This document shows, in pieces, positions 26,142-37,518 of a stretch of DNA of 64,000 nt (positions are counted from its first letter, which is position 1; each line of letters begins with the position of its first letter). The DNA is from Aralia elata (Eukaryota > Streptophyta > Magnoliopsida > Apiales > Araliaceae), in contig CM068382.1 in assembly GCA_034770075.1 (NCBI GenBank), positions 496,001-560,000 of the forward strand, read 5' to 3'. The position numbers and the translations under genes are program-made. Below the pieces are notes generated by a model. The model was not told the origin of the DNA. It was given only the letters and a program-made list of their open reading frames with translations, and searched no databases.

Positions 26142-26437
26142 CTCCTTCTGTCTCTAAATGAATGAGTATAATTTTTTTACTCTTTTTATTTCTAAAAGGA
26201 TGAGCAAAATATAATTTACATATATTAAAAAAATAAAAATAAAAGAAAGGGTGGAAAAAAATTCAAATTTGTTCTTAGTGGTCTTACGAGATTAAATAAA
26301 ATAATATGTATTTTTAATTTTTTATACTACTAGTTTCTACCAAATCACATATTTATTATTTATTTATATATTTTATCTCATATTTTTTTAAAATAAAAAA
26401 ATAATATTTTTAATTATTTTTGTGAGGACAAAAGGAG
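26142..26437. mobile_element. Stowaway-like MITE, diverged
   Basis: Flanked by TA at 26140-26141 and 26438-26439. The left end is CTCCTTCTGTCTCTA and the complement of the right end is CTCCTTTTGTCCTCA. It is about 296 bp and AT-rich. It lies 145 bp from the better-preserved Stowaway copy. Confidence 0.65.
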
Positions 26438-26811
26438 TATATTTAATAATAATGTGATGCGATAGTATTTTTGTATTTTTCCCGGGACCCAGGGCCCAGG
26501 CCATAAGAAATTATTCGTCCAAGTACTCAACACAAGTGAGAGAGAAGAGAAACTGTCTTGTATTACACACGCCGTTAATAAAAAAAAGAAAAAATGACAA
26601 AAAAAAAAAAAAAAAATCATTCAATTTTCCTCTTCCACATGATGTATGTATGTGTCTGTACGTAGAGAGAGCGCGTTACAGTTAGATGTGACATAGATTA
26701 GACAGATGGAGCATCGTGGCATTTGTATATGAAGAATCAATCTACTGAATAGATTTTCAATTTATTTAACTGTTAGGCAGTAATCGGAAATTAAGAGAGC
26801 GATTCGAGATA

Positions 26812-29800
26812 ATGTCGGGGGGAGGTGAAGGGGAAGATGAAGGGACTTTGGAATTCACACCGACGTGGGTTGTCGCCGCCGTCTGTACTGTCATCGTCGC
26901 TATCTCTCTCGCCGCCGAACGCCTCCTTCACTTCACTGGAAAGGTGCTTACTCCCTCTCATTTTATGTTATTTATAGTATCTCACTACTTTTGTGAATAT
27001 GTTTTATTATTAGTATCCAATTTTAGATTTTGGAACCCTTTTTGATTTACTCCATCCCAACCCAATGTATGCAGTATCTCAAGAAGAAAAACCAAAAGCC
27101 TCTATATGAGGCTCTACTGAAAGTCAAAGAAGGTGCTGTCCGAACCCCACCCTCCTTATCTCGATTTTTTAATTTTAATTTTCTGTATATTCTGTTATTC
27201 TTACTTCGAGGAGGACACTGATTAAGGGATTTTTGTCAAAATTTGAGCTTTCTTTATTTTTATAATGATATAAGCTGCATGTATGGGTGGATGCAGAGTT
27301 GATGCTTTTGGGGTTTATTTCACTACTTCTGACTGTCTTCCAACGCACCATTGTTAAGATTTGTGTGCCACATGATATAACAGAACACCTCCTTCCCTGT
27401 TCTTTATCATTAAAATCTTCTGGTGAAGAGAATTCATCCCATGCCAAACAAGAAACAACCTCCCATCTTCGGCGCCTGCTTTCTGAAGGATCAGCTACTC
27501 AGGGTTACTGTGCTGCAAAGGTAACCACATTTATCTCCTTTATTTTTTTTCGGGTTTCTTATAAGTTGACTGATTTTCTAGTTATATATGTACTAGTATT
27601 TTCCAGAAATATAATTATGATTATATTTAGTTTATGGTTGTGCTGGGGCATGCTTATAGCATATATTTAACATATAATGTTTTTATCTAAGTTTAGTAAT
27701 TGTACCTTGACCTATAAGGTAAATGGTCTAATCATTTTCTTATTTCTCTCCTTGTTTCTTCTGTCTACAGAATAAGGTCCCGCTGTTACCCCTTGAAGCA
27801 TTGCATCATCTACATATATTTATCTTTGTCCTAGCCATTGTGCATGTCACATTTTCTGTTCTCACTGCTGTATTTGGAGGCGCAAAGGTAGTGCTAATTG
27901 TTATTTCTAACTTGGTTTCTTAAAATGAAATTGATCTTGATTTTAATTTTTCTGCCTTTGATTTATTTATCTTGATGAAGATACGTCAATGGAAGTCTTG
28001 GGAGGATTCTATTGCAAAAGAGAGTTTTGACACTGAAAAAGGTAAGGACTATTGTACATGATAACTCGAACCAAGATTTGCATTTTCTACTCGAACTTAA
28101 CAATTTACTTGGCGAACCCCTGCTTTCATGTATATATTTTATGTTGCAACACTTTGGAACTTTTTGGAATTGTTTCACATCATTTAATATGATTCCATTT
28201 AATATTTCATCAATCAAACTGTTCATTTGACGAAGACTTACCTTCATCTTATTTCAAACCCTAAATTTCCACGTTTGCATGCTGCTTCTAATCATAGGCA
28301 CTTCTATGCAGCTCTGAAGCCAAGGCTCACCCATGTCCACCAACATGATTTTATTAAGGGTCGTTTTTTGGGTATTGGTAAACGGTCAGTCGTCAAGGGT
28401 TGGTTGGTAAGTTTTATTTCTTTTTTACCTTTTTTATTTTACATTTGTGAACCACTATACAAGAAATTGTGTCACACATGAAAGTAGTTCTAATTTGCAA
28501 TATTTTTAGTGATCTATTCTCCTCTTAAGTTGGTTCTAACTTTGCCCTACTTTTTTCTTGTTATAAGTTGTTGCTTTAGTCAAAATTTTCAGATATTAGA
28601 ATTTAGAAATGCAAGAAGATTTCAGAATGCAATTATTTAGGGTCCTTACTCTGTCCATTATTGGTTTATTATGTCGACAAAGCTTGGGTTGTGAGGCTAG
28701 TCAGAGTTTCCATTTCCATGTTTTAACAGTGTAATGCATGTCGTTAAGAAAATGTATTATTTCATTATGACAAGTGAATATATACAGTCAAAAGGCGCCA
28801 AAAAGCTATGTATACAAAAGCAGGTGAATACAAAAAGAGCATAGCCTGCACCATTGAAAGATTTATACACCCACCAAACAAAACTCAATGAGTTTCTATA
28901 CTAGGGAAAGAAATCCATAAAAGAAACAATAGACAACTGAAAAGTGTCATTTTCCAAGAACCAACGGTTCGCTACTTTTGGAATAGAGATTTTTTGTTTT
29001 CGCATGAGAAAAGCTAGAGTGTGATAGGAGATTGAAGTCTTGTAACACCCCAACCCTACATCGAAAGATAAGGGAAAAGTTTGTCTGTATATAAGGAATT
29101 GAGTTACTATCAATAGTACCTTCAGTCATGACCTTTTGGGTGAACCTGTGGTGGGCTAAGATGACTCAAGAAGATACTATTGGGCCAGTAGTTTAAGGCC
29201 TTGTTTGGATGTATTTGATTCGATTCGGACTTGGGATCCAAGATTTGTTCCGGACTCGGGATTTGATCCGGGTTGTTTCATATGGTATCAGAGTTGACTC
29301 TCGAAAGCTCGGGTTGGGTCATCCAATCGGGTTGCCGGAGGTGGGGACACGAAGACTGGTGGTATTATCCCACAATGGTGAGAGGGAGGTCCGGAGGTGG
29401 GGACACGAAACCAACCGATATTATCCCACAATGGTTAGAGAGGCAAAGATCTGTGGATCGTGTGTGTGATTAGTTCTGACGGGGACGTTAAAAATTTAAG
29501 TGGGGGAGTTTGTAACACTCCAGTCCCATATCGAAAGATAAGGGAAAAGTTTGTTTGTATATAAGGAATTGAGTTACTATCAATAGTATCTTCAATTATG
29601 ACCTTTTGGGTGAGCCTGTGGTGGGTTAAGATGATCCAAAAAGATACTATTGAGCCAGTAGTTTAAGGCCTTGTTTGGATGGATTTGATTCGATTCGGAC
29701 TTGGGATTTGACCCAAGATTTGTTCTGGACTTGGGATTTGACCCGGGTTGTTTCATGTCTAGTTTGGTATATATTTGCATACTTTGGTGATTTGACATAT

Positions 29801-32800
29801 ATTGTACTTAAGCAACTATATTACACTGTTCTTACCCCCTTTCTCTCTTTATTTGTTTATATGGAAATTGAACATAAATCTAAAGGTTTAAAAGTGTATT
29901 AGACTGCATTTTGTAGACATTTATGATATCTTTTGGATGAGAACCATGACTTTGATGTGATACATCACTTTTGGTTCTTAACTTTGAATTATCAACACTT
30001 CTTGACTTGATATTGTGTTATTAAATAAATTGACTTCAGTTGCTAACTGAAAAGATATAAGAATTGCTGATTTAAACCATTTAAGATATTGCTATTATAC
30101 AATTGTTATCATCATCATCATCTTTCTGTAAGTGCAAGTTCCATCATTTAATAAAGTATTTCTTTGTTGAATGTTTCAGCATTCTTTTTTCAAGCAATTT
30201 TATGGATCTGTCACCAAAACAGACTACGTAGCACTCCGACTTGGTTTCATTACAGTAAGTATGGCTCTCTTTTCCAGATGGACGTAGTATAATGTAGATG
30301 CCCTTTATTATTATGTACACCTTTTGTTACACTACTTTTGTTGATACTTCGTGGACATACTTGTTTATTGACCATATTTCTACTATAGACACATTGCAGG
30401 GGAAACCCAAAATTTAATTTTCACAAGTACATGATAAGGGCATTGGAAGATGATTTCAAGAAAGTTGTTGGCATAAGGCAAGTGACAGCTTATGTAACTG
30501 GCATAATGCTGATCTAATACCTTTTTCCACATTATTTCTACAGTTCTACTTGATCCAGGGTTAACATCTGATTTTATTGGTTGCAGTTGGTACTTGTGGG
30601 TATTTGTGGTCATATTCTTGTTGCTGAATGTTAATGGTATGCCAGTTCCGTTTTAATTTTTAGAAACACTTTATTTACTGATAATAGCCGCTGGGTAGTT
30701 TTTTTTTCTTCTTTCCCTGTAAATAAAGATTATAATTAAAGTATAATTTTATAGATAGAAAGCACCTAAGGGAGCGTAACTTATGCACACATGAGGTAAC
30801 AAAGCAACACTATCTAGCATCTAAGCACACCCTGCCTCAGAAATTCCTAACGCCAATACTTCAAAAGATATACCTCCAGTCTCCAAGTGCAAAGTCTTTA
30901 AGAAGTCCACAGAAGCCACTATAGAACCCGGAAATTCCTTCTCTATTTTAAAAGGAGGCTTACATCCATATAGAATCTTAAGCATGTGGAGCTCTTTTCT
31001 TCGAAACACTTGCTTCTTTTCCTCCAAATGGTCCACATAGAGCAAAAAGGGACCTCATGCTGCAAACTCTCTAGAAACTCAACATAGTTTTTGATGTTTA
31101 GGCATGACCAACCGAAGCCCTTGTTTAGTGGTTTAATTTTTTTCTCATGATTAATCTACTTAAATTTAGTGTCAGTTTGAGTTATTGTGGCTTACTCAAA
31201 TGCCTTGGATTCCTTTTGTATACATTAAGTTTGCTCATGTTTTTAGTTTAGTTTTATATCGGAAGGGGACACATTCGTTGCTCTTCATGTTAAACAATGA
31301 AGTACTCCTTCTATCCTGCAATGAATGCCTTATTTGGTGTTTCGTATGTTAGTTTTTTTTGTCTTTTTCTTATGAAACATACTGCGAGTTTTTGACACCT
31401 AGATACATGTGGTTGTCCTTACAGTGGGTCCTATAAACATAGTGTAATTGATTTTTGAAAGAATGATTACCATTTTTGACAAAAGAAAATTCTAATTATG
31501 ACATTCATTGCAGGACTAAGGGGCTGTTTGATAAAACTGAATGAAAAATTCTGAATGATTAAGAAATCTGAATGACTGAATAGAATAGAGTCTCTGAATA
31601 CTAAATAAAAAAACGTGTTTAATAACTAATTTGTCTGAAATATCTGAATAAGTGTATTTTACAATTTTAACCCTTTAAGATGTTTTGAACTAGTTTGTTT
31701 GTTAATGTAAAACATATGCAATGTAAAAAAATTCATACAATATTTTTTGAATTACTTGATAAGCATGAACACTTTTTTGATAATTATGAAAAATTTCTTA
31801 ATAATTAAAATAATTGATTATAAACAAATTACTTGTTAGGAATTTCTCCAAATTCTTTGTTCCTACGAACCTTTCCGCCACATGCCAATAATATCAGCAA
31901 AATGGTTGCACCTGCACAAAAACATCTTTAATAATTGATGGATAAAACCAAAAAAATCATAGAACCTTATACGTAAATTTCTCTGTTGTAAGTGGCATTT
32001 AAGTAAAAAGTTTATTAAGTAAAGCAGCTGACCGAGTCAGCTTGAGAAATGTGACTAGTTCGCTCAGTCCCATCCAGTCATATTCAGACTATTATTTGAT
32101 TGAAACAAACAATCTCAAGGACTTGATGAATCAGAATTTATTCATTTAGAGCTATTAAGTGCTAATCAAACAGCCCCTAAGCGAGTTGCAAGTTAGAATA
32201 TTTTGGATGAACAATATCCTTAACCTGTGGTGTGTTTGAGTTTCTATAATTTAGATTTTCTCTTGTGAAGCCACCTCCTTACTTTTGCCCTCCCGTGCCC
32301 TTTATTTATTTCAGTGTGATTCATATTGCTCTTTATCGGTGCATTCATCTTTAGTTTTACCTGTTGCTCTCTGCTAGTCCCCAATAGATACTTTTTCCAA
32401 AGGTCCATGAGTGCTTTCATCTATAAAATTATGCCTAATTCAATCCCCTGATACTTACCTTTTTCTTCCTTATTAGTATACTTATGTTGCTGTTAGTTCT
32501 TTTAAAAATAATCAATTTTTTAACATAACCATCACAAAGAATATGCTTTCAATTTTTTATTTTATTTTTTGAAGACAACTGTAGAACCATCTAACCTCTT
32601 CATCTATTCGTCCAACACATTTTGCTCATCTTAATATAATAATACAGAGACCAGATAACTATGAAAGAATTGGATAATTTCCTCTGATCGTGGCAAGAGC
32701 ATTTCTTTACGAGATTTGTACTCTTATGTGCTGCGACATTGGGGGGTTGTTTTTTGGTTTTGACCTTCATGTGAAGATTACTACTTAAAAGATGATGTTT

Positions 32801-34673
32801 TATGCTGTTGACAGGTTGGCATACATATTTTTGGATAGCCTTCATTCCTTTCGTTGTAAGTGGCACCAACACAAACCTTATGTGCACCGTAATAATTGCT
32901 GCATTACTCTGTTCAGTAGAATATATGCTCACCTTTCTGAACTTGGCCCCACTACTTGTTCTTTGACTTTTCTTATGTTATGTTTTTAAAAGGCATAGAT
33001 AGTAGATACTTTAATTATATGTAGAAGCTTAGGGTGGATTTATTTTGAATCGTTTAGATAACTGTTTTGATGAAGAAGGGGTTTAGAGTTAGTTTATGTA
33101 ATATGGCTTTAAACAACATATATGAGGGGCTTGCGACCCTTTCGTAGGGTGGCATTGAAATAAGAAAAAAAATGGAGTTATATTTGATCCATCTAGTGAG
33201 TAGTATTTGCTAAAAGAACTATATATTGGCACAAGGATTAAATATTTGTGTCTCCCATTTCTGTTCTGTCTTTTACCTCGGTTTCTTAATCAGTGCCATA
33301 TCCTTTATATTCCTCAAATCATATGTTCCCAAATCGATAAATGTTATCTTAATGGAGTCTTAGTTTTATAAATCTTGATGCTAACATCTTTATAAAGCAA
33401 GAAAACCAGTAATTTAGGTTGTCATTAGTGCAAGGAAACCAGTAATTTAGGTTGTCACTGGTGCTATCTCAATTCTCAAAAGTCAAAACTAACCTTTACC
33501 TCATTATGTCAGTCAATTATTGTGACAAGCCATCAAAGGGGTGAGCATTTGTGCACTTACTAGTTTAATGTTTTAATGCACTGGGCTGATCCAAATTGCT
33601 TGCTAATGATAGGTTTATAACGTATCCATGAACTGTCGTTTCATATGGATGCATCCTGCATGTCGTACAATCTGATAAATTGATTCTAGTTGATTATTTT
33701 CATTCAACAAATGGAAACTCATAAACTGATTTTATTTGATTATTTTCATATGTTTATATTTTTTTCAGCTACTGCTTGCTGTGGGCACTAAGCTAGAGCA
33801 CATAATTTCCCAGTTGGCTCATGAGGTTGCTGAGAAACATATAGCCATTGAGGGGGAGTTGGTAGTACATCCTTCAGATGATCACTTTTGGTTCCATCGG
33901 CCCAGGATTGTTCTTTTCTTGATTCACTTCATACTCTTCCAAAATGCTTTTGAGATAGCATTTTTCTTCTGGATATGGGTAAGTTGATCTTTAAAGGGTT
34001 GTCATCAAGTAGTTATTATTCGAGTTATTAATGATATGCACTTTACTGAATTATAGGTTCAATATGGCTTCGACTCCTGCATAATGGGACAAGTCAAATA
34101 TATAGTCCCAAGACTGATTATAGGGTAAAGCCTTTTATCCTTTTTCCTAAATGCATTTGTGATGTTTTGGGATTTGAAGGATGCTGGTAATGTTGTGTGA
34201 TCTATGAAATCATGCCATTGTTTTCTTATACCATTTTGAATTAATTCTACATATAATAGTTTTATTTTGGTGTCTTAGGGTATTCATTCAGGTACTCTGC
34301 AGTTATAGTACTCTGCCGCTTTATGCTTTAGTAACACAGGTAAGCTTAGTTGCATTTTGTTTATTAATCTTACGGTTGTTAAATTTTGATTAATAAATCT
34401 TACACTTTCTTTTGTCCACCTGACAATGAAATGAAGATGGGCACTAATTTTAAGAAGTCCATATTTGACGAGCATATACAAGTGGGACTAGTTGGGTGGG
34501 CTCAAAAGGTGAAGAAGAAGACTGCGTTGAAGATGGCAACCAATAGTGCTGGCCAAGAGAGTTCAACTGATGGTCCTGCTGTGGGAATTCAACTTGGAAG
34601 CTTTATGCGCAAACAACCCAATCCGGAGGAAGTTCAACCGTCGAATGGTTCTCAACCATCGAATGGTTCTTAG
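26812..34673 (+). CDS. MLO1: MLO1-like seven-transmembrane protein
   Basis: MLO proteins are plant plasma-membrane proteins with seven transmembrane helices and a C-terminal calmodulin-binding site. The best resemblance is to the Arabidopsis MLO1 group rather than the mildew-susceptibility group. Fourteen coding exons: 26812-26943, 27075-27132, 27297-27520, 27771-27887, 27981-28041, 28312-28406, 30180-30254, 30389-30477, 30587-30636, 32815-32855, 33769-33978, 34057-34124, 34279-34339, 34437-34673, total 1518 bp (505 aa). Key blocks: LEFTPTWVVAAVCTVIVAIS (first helix), KVPLLPLEALHHLHIFIFVL, THCRGNPKFNFHKYMIRALE, WYLWVFVVIFLLLNVNGWHT, GTKLEHIISQLAHEVAEKH, SYSTLPLYALVTQMG, then VGLVGWAQKVKKK with the tryptophan expected for calmodulin binding. 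The intron after 30477 starts GCAAGT, not GT. Introns 6 and 9 carry mobile elements. The tail repeats QPSNGS. Confidence 0.95.
29041..29755 (+). mobile_element. TRIM-type miniature LTR retrotransposon in MLO intron 6
   Basis: Two long direct repeats, 29041-29280 and 29511-29755, both start TGTAACAC and end GTTTCA. Each contains ATCGAAAGATAAGGGAAAAG and a TATATAAGG motif. Directly after the first repeat is TATGGTATCAGAG, a primer-binding site matching initiator-methionine tRNA. Directly before the second is a purine tract (AAGTGGGGGAG). The internal part is only 230 bp and non-coding, with a 56-bp tandem repeat (29335-29390, 29391-29446). The flanks AGTCT and TGTCT make an imperfect 5-bp target duplication. 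Total 715 bp: a classic TRIM layout. Confidence 0.88.
30780..31090 (-). mobile_element. Possible LINE 3'-end fragment in MLO intron 9
   Basis: On the minus strand around 31030-31045 one frame reads MWTIWRKRSKCFEEK. It resembles the W-x-IW-xxRN-xR-F motif near the C-terminus of plant LINE reverse-transcriptase polyproteins. The frame has stops downstream, as expected for a dead fragment. No poly-A tail or target duplication was pinned down. Confidence 0.4.
31519..32178. mobile_element. hAT-like non-autonomous element in MLO intron 9
   Basis: The left end AGGGGCTGTTTGAT and the complement of the right end AGGGGCTGTTTGAT are identical 14-bp terminal inverted repeats. The first bases beyond also pair (TGAATxxA). 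About 660 bp without a transposase frame. The terminal sequence is typical of plant hAT-type elements. An 8-bp target duplication was not clear. Confidence 0.6.
33399..33462. repeat. Short tandem duplication in MLO intron 10
   Basis: The phrase AAACCAGTAATTTAGGTTGT occurs twice about 33 bp apart with few changes. The rest of this intron (32856-33768) shows nothing else. Confidence 0.7.
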
Positions 34674-34913
34674 CCCTCAAATAGTTTGTCACAGAGAGGT
34701 TAAATTAGTAGTGTTTGTATAGCAGCTATTGGTAACAGGTCTTGCATAAAAAGATACTTTTAAGATGTGGTGGGTCTTGGCTTTTTGTCTATAACATGAG
34801 CTCGACTTGATTTTGTATAATTATTGACAAGTTGAAAGGGTATCTTGAGAATTTATGTTAAATCTCTGTTCAGTATCTTTAATCTCATCCTTATCAGGTT
34901 GGTTCTAGACTAG

Positions 34914-36370
34914 CGGTGCAAAACAGGCCAGTCTGGTCTGGTTCATTATGGGCCTGCCAGGTATTGGATTTTGACCAGGCCAAGTTTTAGCCTCTGAAGT
35001 CTGGTCTGATTAGGCTTGCAGGCTAGGTCAGGTTAGGTTTAGGCTGGTCTAGTTTGGTCTGCCTACCCTCCATCTTATTTATTTATTTATTTAAATGTTA
35101 TTAAAAATAAAAATTATGAAATATAAGCTTATAAAATCTTGTAAAAATGAATATTTTAATGAAGAATTAGAGTATTTACAACAAACTAACTTATTGTTAA
35201 ATAACTTATTATTAATATTTAACATTAAAAGTTTGTTTATTAATTTATTAATATTAATATTTAACATTAAAAGTTGTAATTATTTGACAATTCTTTTTAT
35301 ATTTGTGTTGATTAAATTCTTGTGATTTTTTCGATATTAATGTGCCTTTCGCTGTGTCAAATGACGAGTATATTTAAATTTAAATTTGAGACTTATTATT
35401 ATCTAATTTTTGTATGGGTTCATTATTCTCCACTTATCGTTGTAGTTTGATCCGGCATTTCAAAATATTTATTTTATTTTCTTACCAACTTACATATTAG
35501 GAGTAATTTTGAAAAAAGAAATTTATGATAATTATAAATATCGAGTTAACTTTTTATTTTTAATATTTATTTACACACTTGCTTATACTTATATAAACTT
35601 AAAATAGTTGAAATTTATTTTTTATATATATATATTATTGGTACACAAACTTAGGTGATGGAGATGACATATTCAATTATTATGTCTCTAAAATTCAATT
35701 TGCACCTCAAATTTTGTTGGGTTGTTGAGGTTTGCACTTCAATATTTAAAACGTATCTAAGTGCACTCTAAAATTATTTTTTCAACTTAAAAAAAAATAC
35801 AATTTGCATGCAAAAGTGAGTCTATTTTGTTTAGTAGAAAGAACTTTGCGTGTATTTTGAACAGTTAAAATTTTTAGTAAGTATATTTTGTTATCAAATA
35901 TTTTTTTTGATGTACACTTAAATACATTTTAAATATTGAGATAGCTCAACAACCCTTCAAACTTAGATTTAAACTATACTTAGTCTTATTATAATGGTAA
36001 GATTATTTGATCAGATATAAAGCTTGGTGGTAACAACAAAATCACGGTATGGCTAGATTTTATTTGGAGATGGTACAGTTGTCAGTTGGTACGGTAGTTG
36101 CGGGCAACGTTTCCTCCAATAACATACTAACGAACTATAATTTTTTTTATTAATTAATTGTCTTCTTGGGTTGGGCCTGGGCTTATGAGTAGACAACAAC
36201 TAACAAAGCAAGGGGCTTAGTCCATGTTTATGGCACCGGACCTGGCCAAGCCAGGCCGGTAGGCCACAAGCCGGGCTTTTGGCCAAGGCAGACTAGGCCA
36301 TATTTTTATTTAAAAAAGGCAGTCTTTTCAAGTCTTTTAGTCTGGACCTGACTAGTCTAGGTCTTGACCA
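34914..36370. repeat. Two GGCCTGG-rich degenerate blocks, possible transposon remains
   Basis: Blocks at 34914-35060 and 36222-36370 are rich in CTGGCC/GGTCTGG words that stand out from AT-rich surroundings. Such G/C-rich ends are common in decayed plant DNA transposons. I cannot show that the two blocks are the two ends of one element. Confidence 0.3.
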
Positions 36371-36520
36371 GATCAAGATTTTATCATATCACAAGTTGTG
36401 ATCCTTTTGTTGCACTCTTATCCTAAACACTATAAAAACTAGATTTGACTATAGATAATATTTTACTTGATAAAAACTAGATTTATATTGAAAATTATTT
36501 TTAATTGACTTGTAATTTTT

Positions 36521-36660
36521 AACTATATATTTGACAAATTTTAATAAGAACTACATTAAATTTTAGACCATTTGAAAATTTAGTGAGTTTATTTCTAAAA
36601 AAATTTCGAATGGTCTAAAACTTAATGTAGTTCTTATTAAAATTTGTCAAAAATATAGTT
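36521..36660. repeat. Near-perfect 60-bp inverted repeat (hairpin)
   Basis: The left arm contains TTTTAATAAGAACTACATTA and the right arm contains its complement TAATGTAGTTCTTATTAAAA. The pairing extends outward to AACTATATATTTGACAA / TTGTCAAAAATATAGTT and inward to GACCATTTGAAA / TTTCGAATGGTC. The spacer is about 20 bases. It is probably a small MITE. As RNA it would fold into a miRNA-precursor-like hairpin. Confidence 0.75.
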
Positions 36661-36862
36661 AAAAGTTAGTGCATTTGTGACAAAATTTAAAAATAAATAA
36701 ATATCCCCTTCATTCGGAAACGAGAAATGTACTTTATTTTTTAGTGTTTTTTTTTTTGAATTCTAAAGTGTGATAAGGCCATATGTTTATTAAACAGACA
36801 AAGGTAGTAAAAGAAATTATTAAATCAAAAAGAAAAAGAAAAAAGAACGAGGTAACTAAGGG

Positions 36863-37239
36863 ATGTTCGACAATTATTTATAAGTTGGTCAAATTAACTT
36901 ATAAGTATTTTTTTATTATTATTCAGGTGTTCGTATGTGGCTTATTTTATAACTTATAAGTCATTTTTGAGAACTAATAATTTTTTGTTTCTCCTAACAT
37001 GACTTATAAGTCATTTTAAATAAGTAAGTTTGACTAAATGTAATGACTCTTTTATCCTTATTTTAGTAATATTTATAATTCATTTTAACTTATAAGTCAT
37101 TTTAACTAAATACTTTCCCAACTTGTTTTAACTTTTAAATAAAAATAATATCGAACACTTTTATTTATAAATCACAACTTAAAATGACTTATAAATTATT
37201 TTAAATTTTAACTTATAAAAATAAATTATTGGCGAACAA
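36863..37239. mobile_element. hAT-like MITE related to 14541-14961
   Basis: The left end has TGTTCGACAATTATTTAT and the complement of the right end has TGTTCGCCAATAATTTAT. The interior is full of ACTTATAAGT motifs, as in the MITE at 14541-14961. There is no coding frame and no clear target duplication. Confidence 0.5.
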
Positions 37240-37518
37240 TTTTAATATTTAACACGTACTTCTCTAACGCAAAGGTGAGACCTACCCTGCTCGAACACCA
37301 CGTGAACGTGAAAATAATGCTCCTCATAGTAATATTGTCTTATTATATATGTTTCTAGAGATAAATTATTTGATTAGATAAAAAAATGCCATTGAGATTT
37401 GAGTGGCCACCCATATTTTCAAACCAATTGCTTAGCGGGAAATTGTCCATTTGCAATTGCACTCTTCACTTCTTCCCCCTCTTGGCCTTTGGATTCACAT
37501 TTCAAAGCACTAATTTCC

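Larger units (their letters stand above)
23258..26811. other. Intergenic region between ORN and MLO1-like genes
   Basis: After the ORN 3' UTR (to roughly 23450) no gene is recognisable. It holds a GA run (23530), a GAAT repeat (about 23878-23893), a 188-bp MITE (24097-24284), CATA and CTACTC microsatellites, and two Stowaway-like MITEs. The last about 110 bases before 26812 are the likely MLO leader. Confidence 0.6.
34674..37518. other. Intergenic region between MLO1-like and MUTYH genes
   Basis: After the MLO 3' UTR no gene is recognisable. GGCCTGG-rich blocks lie at 34914-35060 and 36222-36370, both resembling degenerate ends of plant transposons. A near-perfect hairpin (36521-36660) and a MITE (36863-37239) follow. 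The rest is AT-rich with no signal. MUTYH leader DNA is next to 37519. Confidence 0.55.

Noticed and set aside
37399..37518. Upstream extension of the MUTYH frame to 37399
   Set aside because: The frame is open there but the first codon is TTG and no in-frame ATG occurs before 37519.
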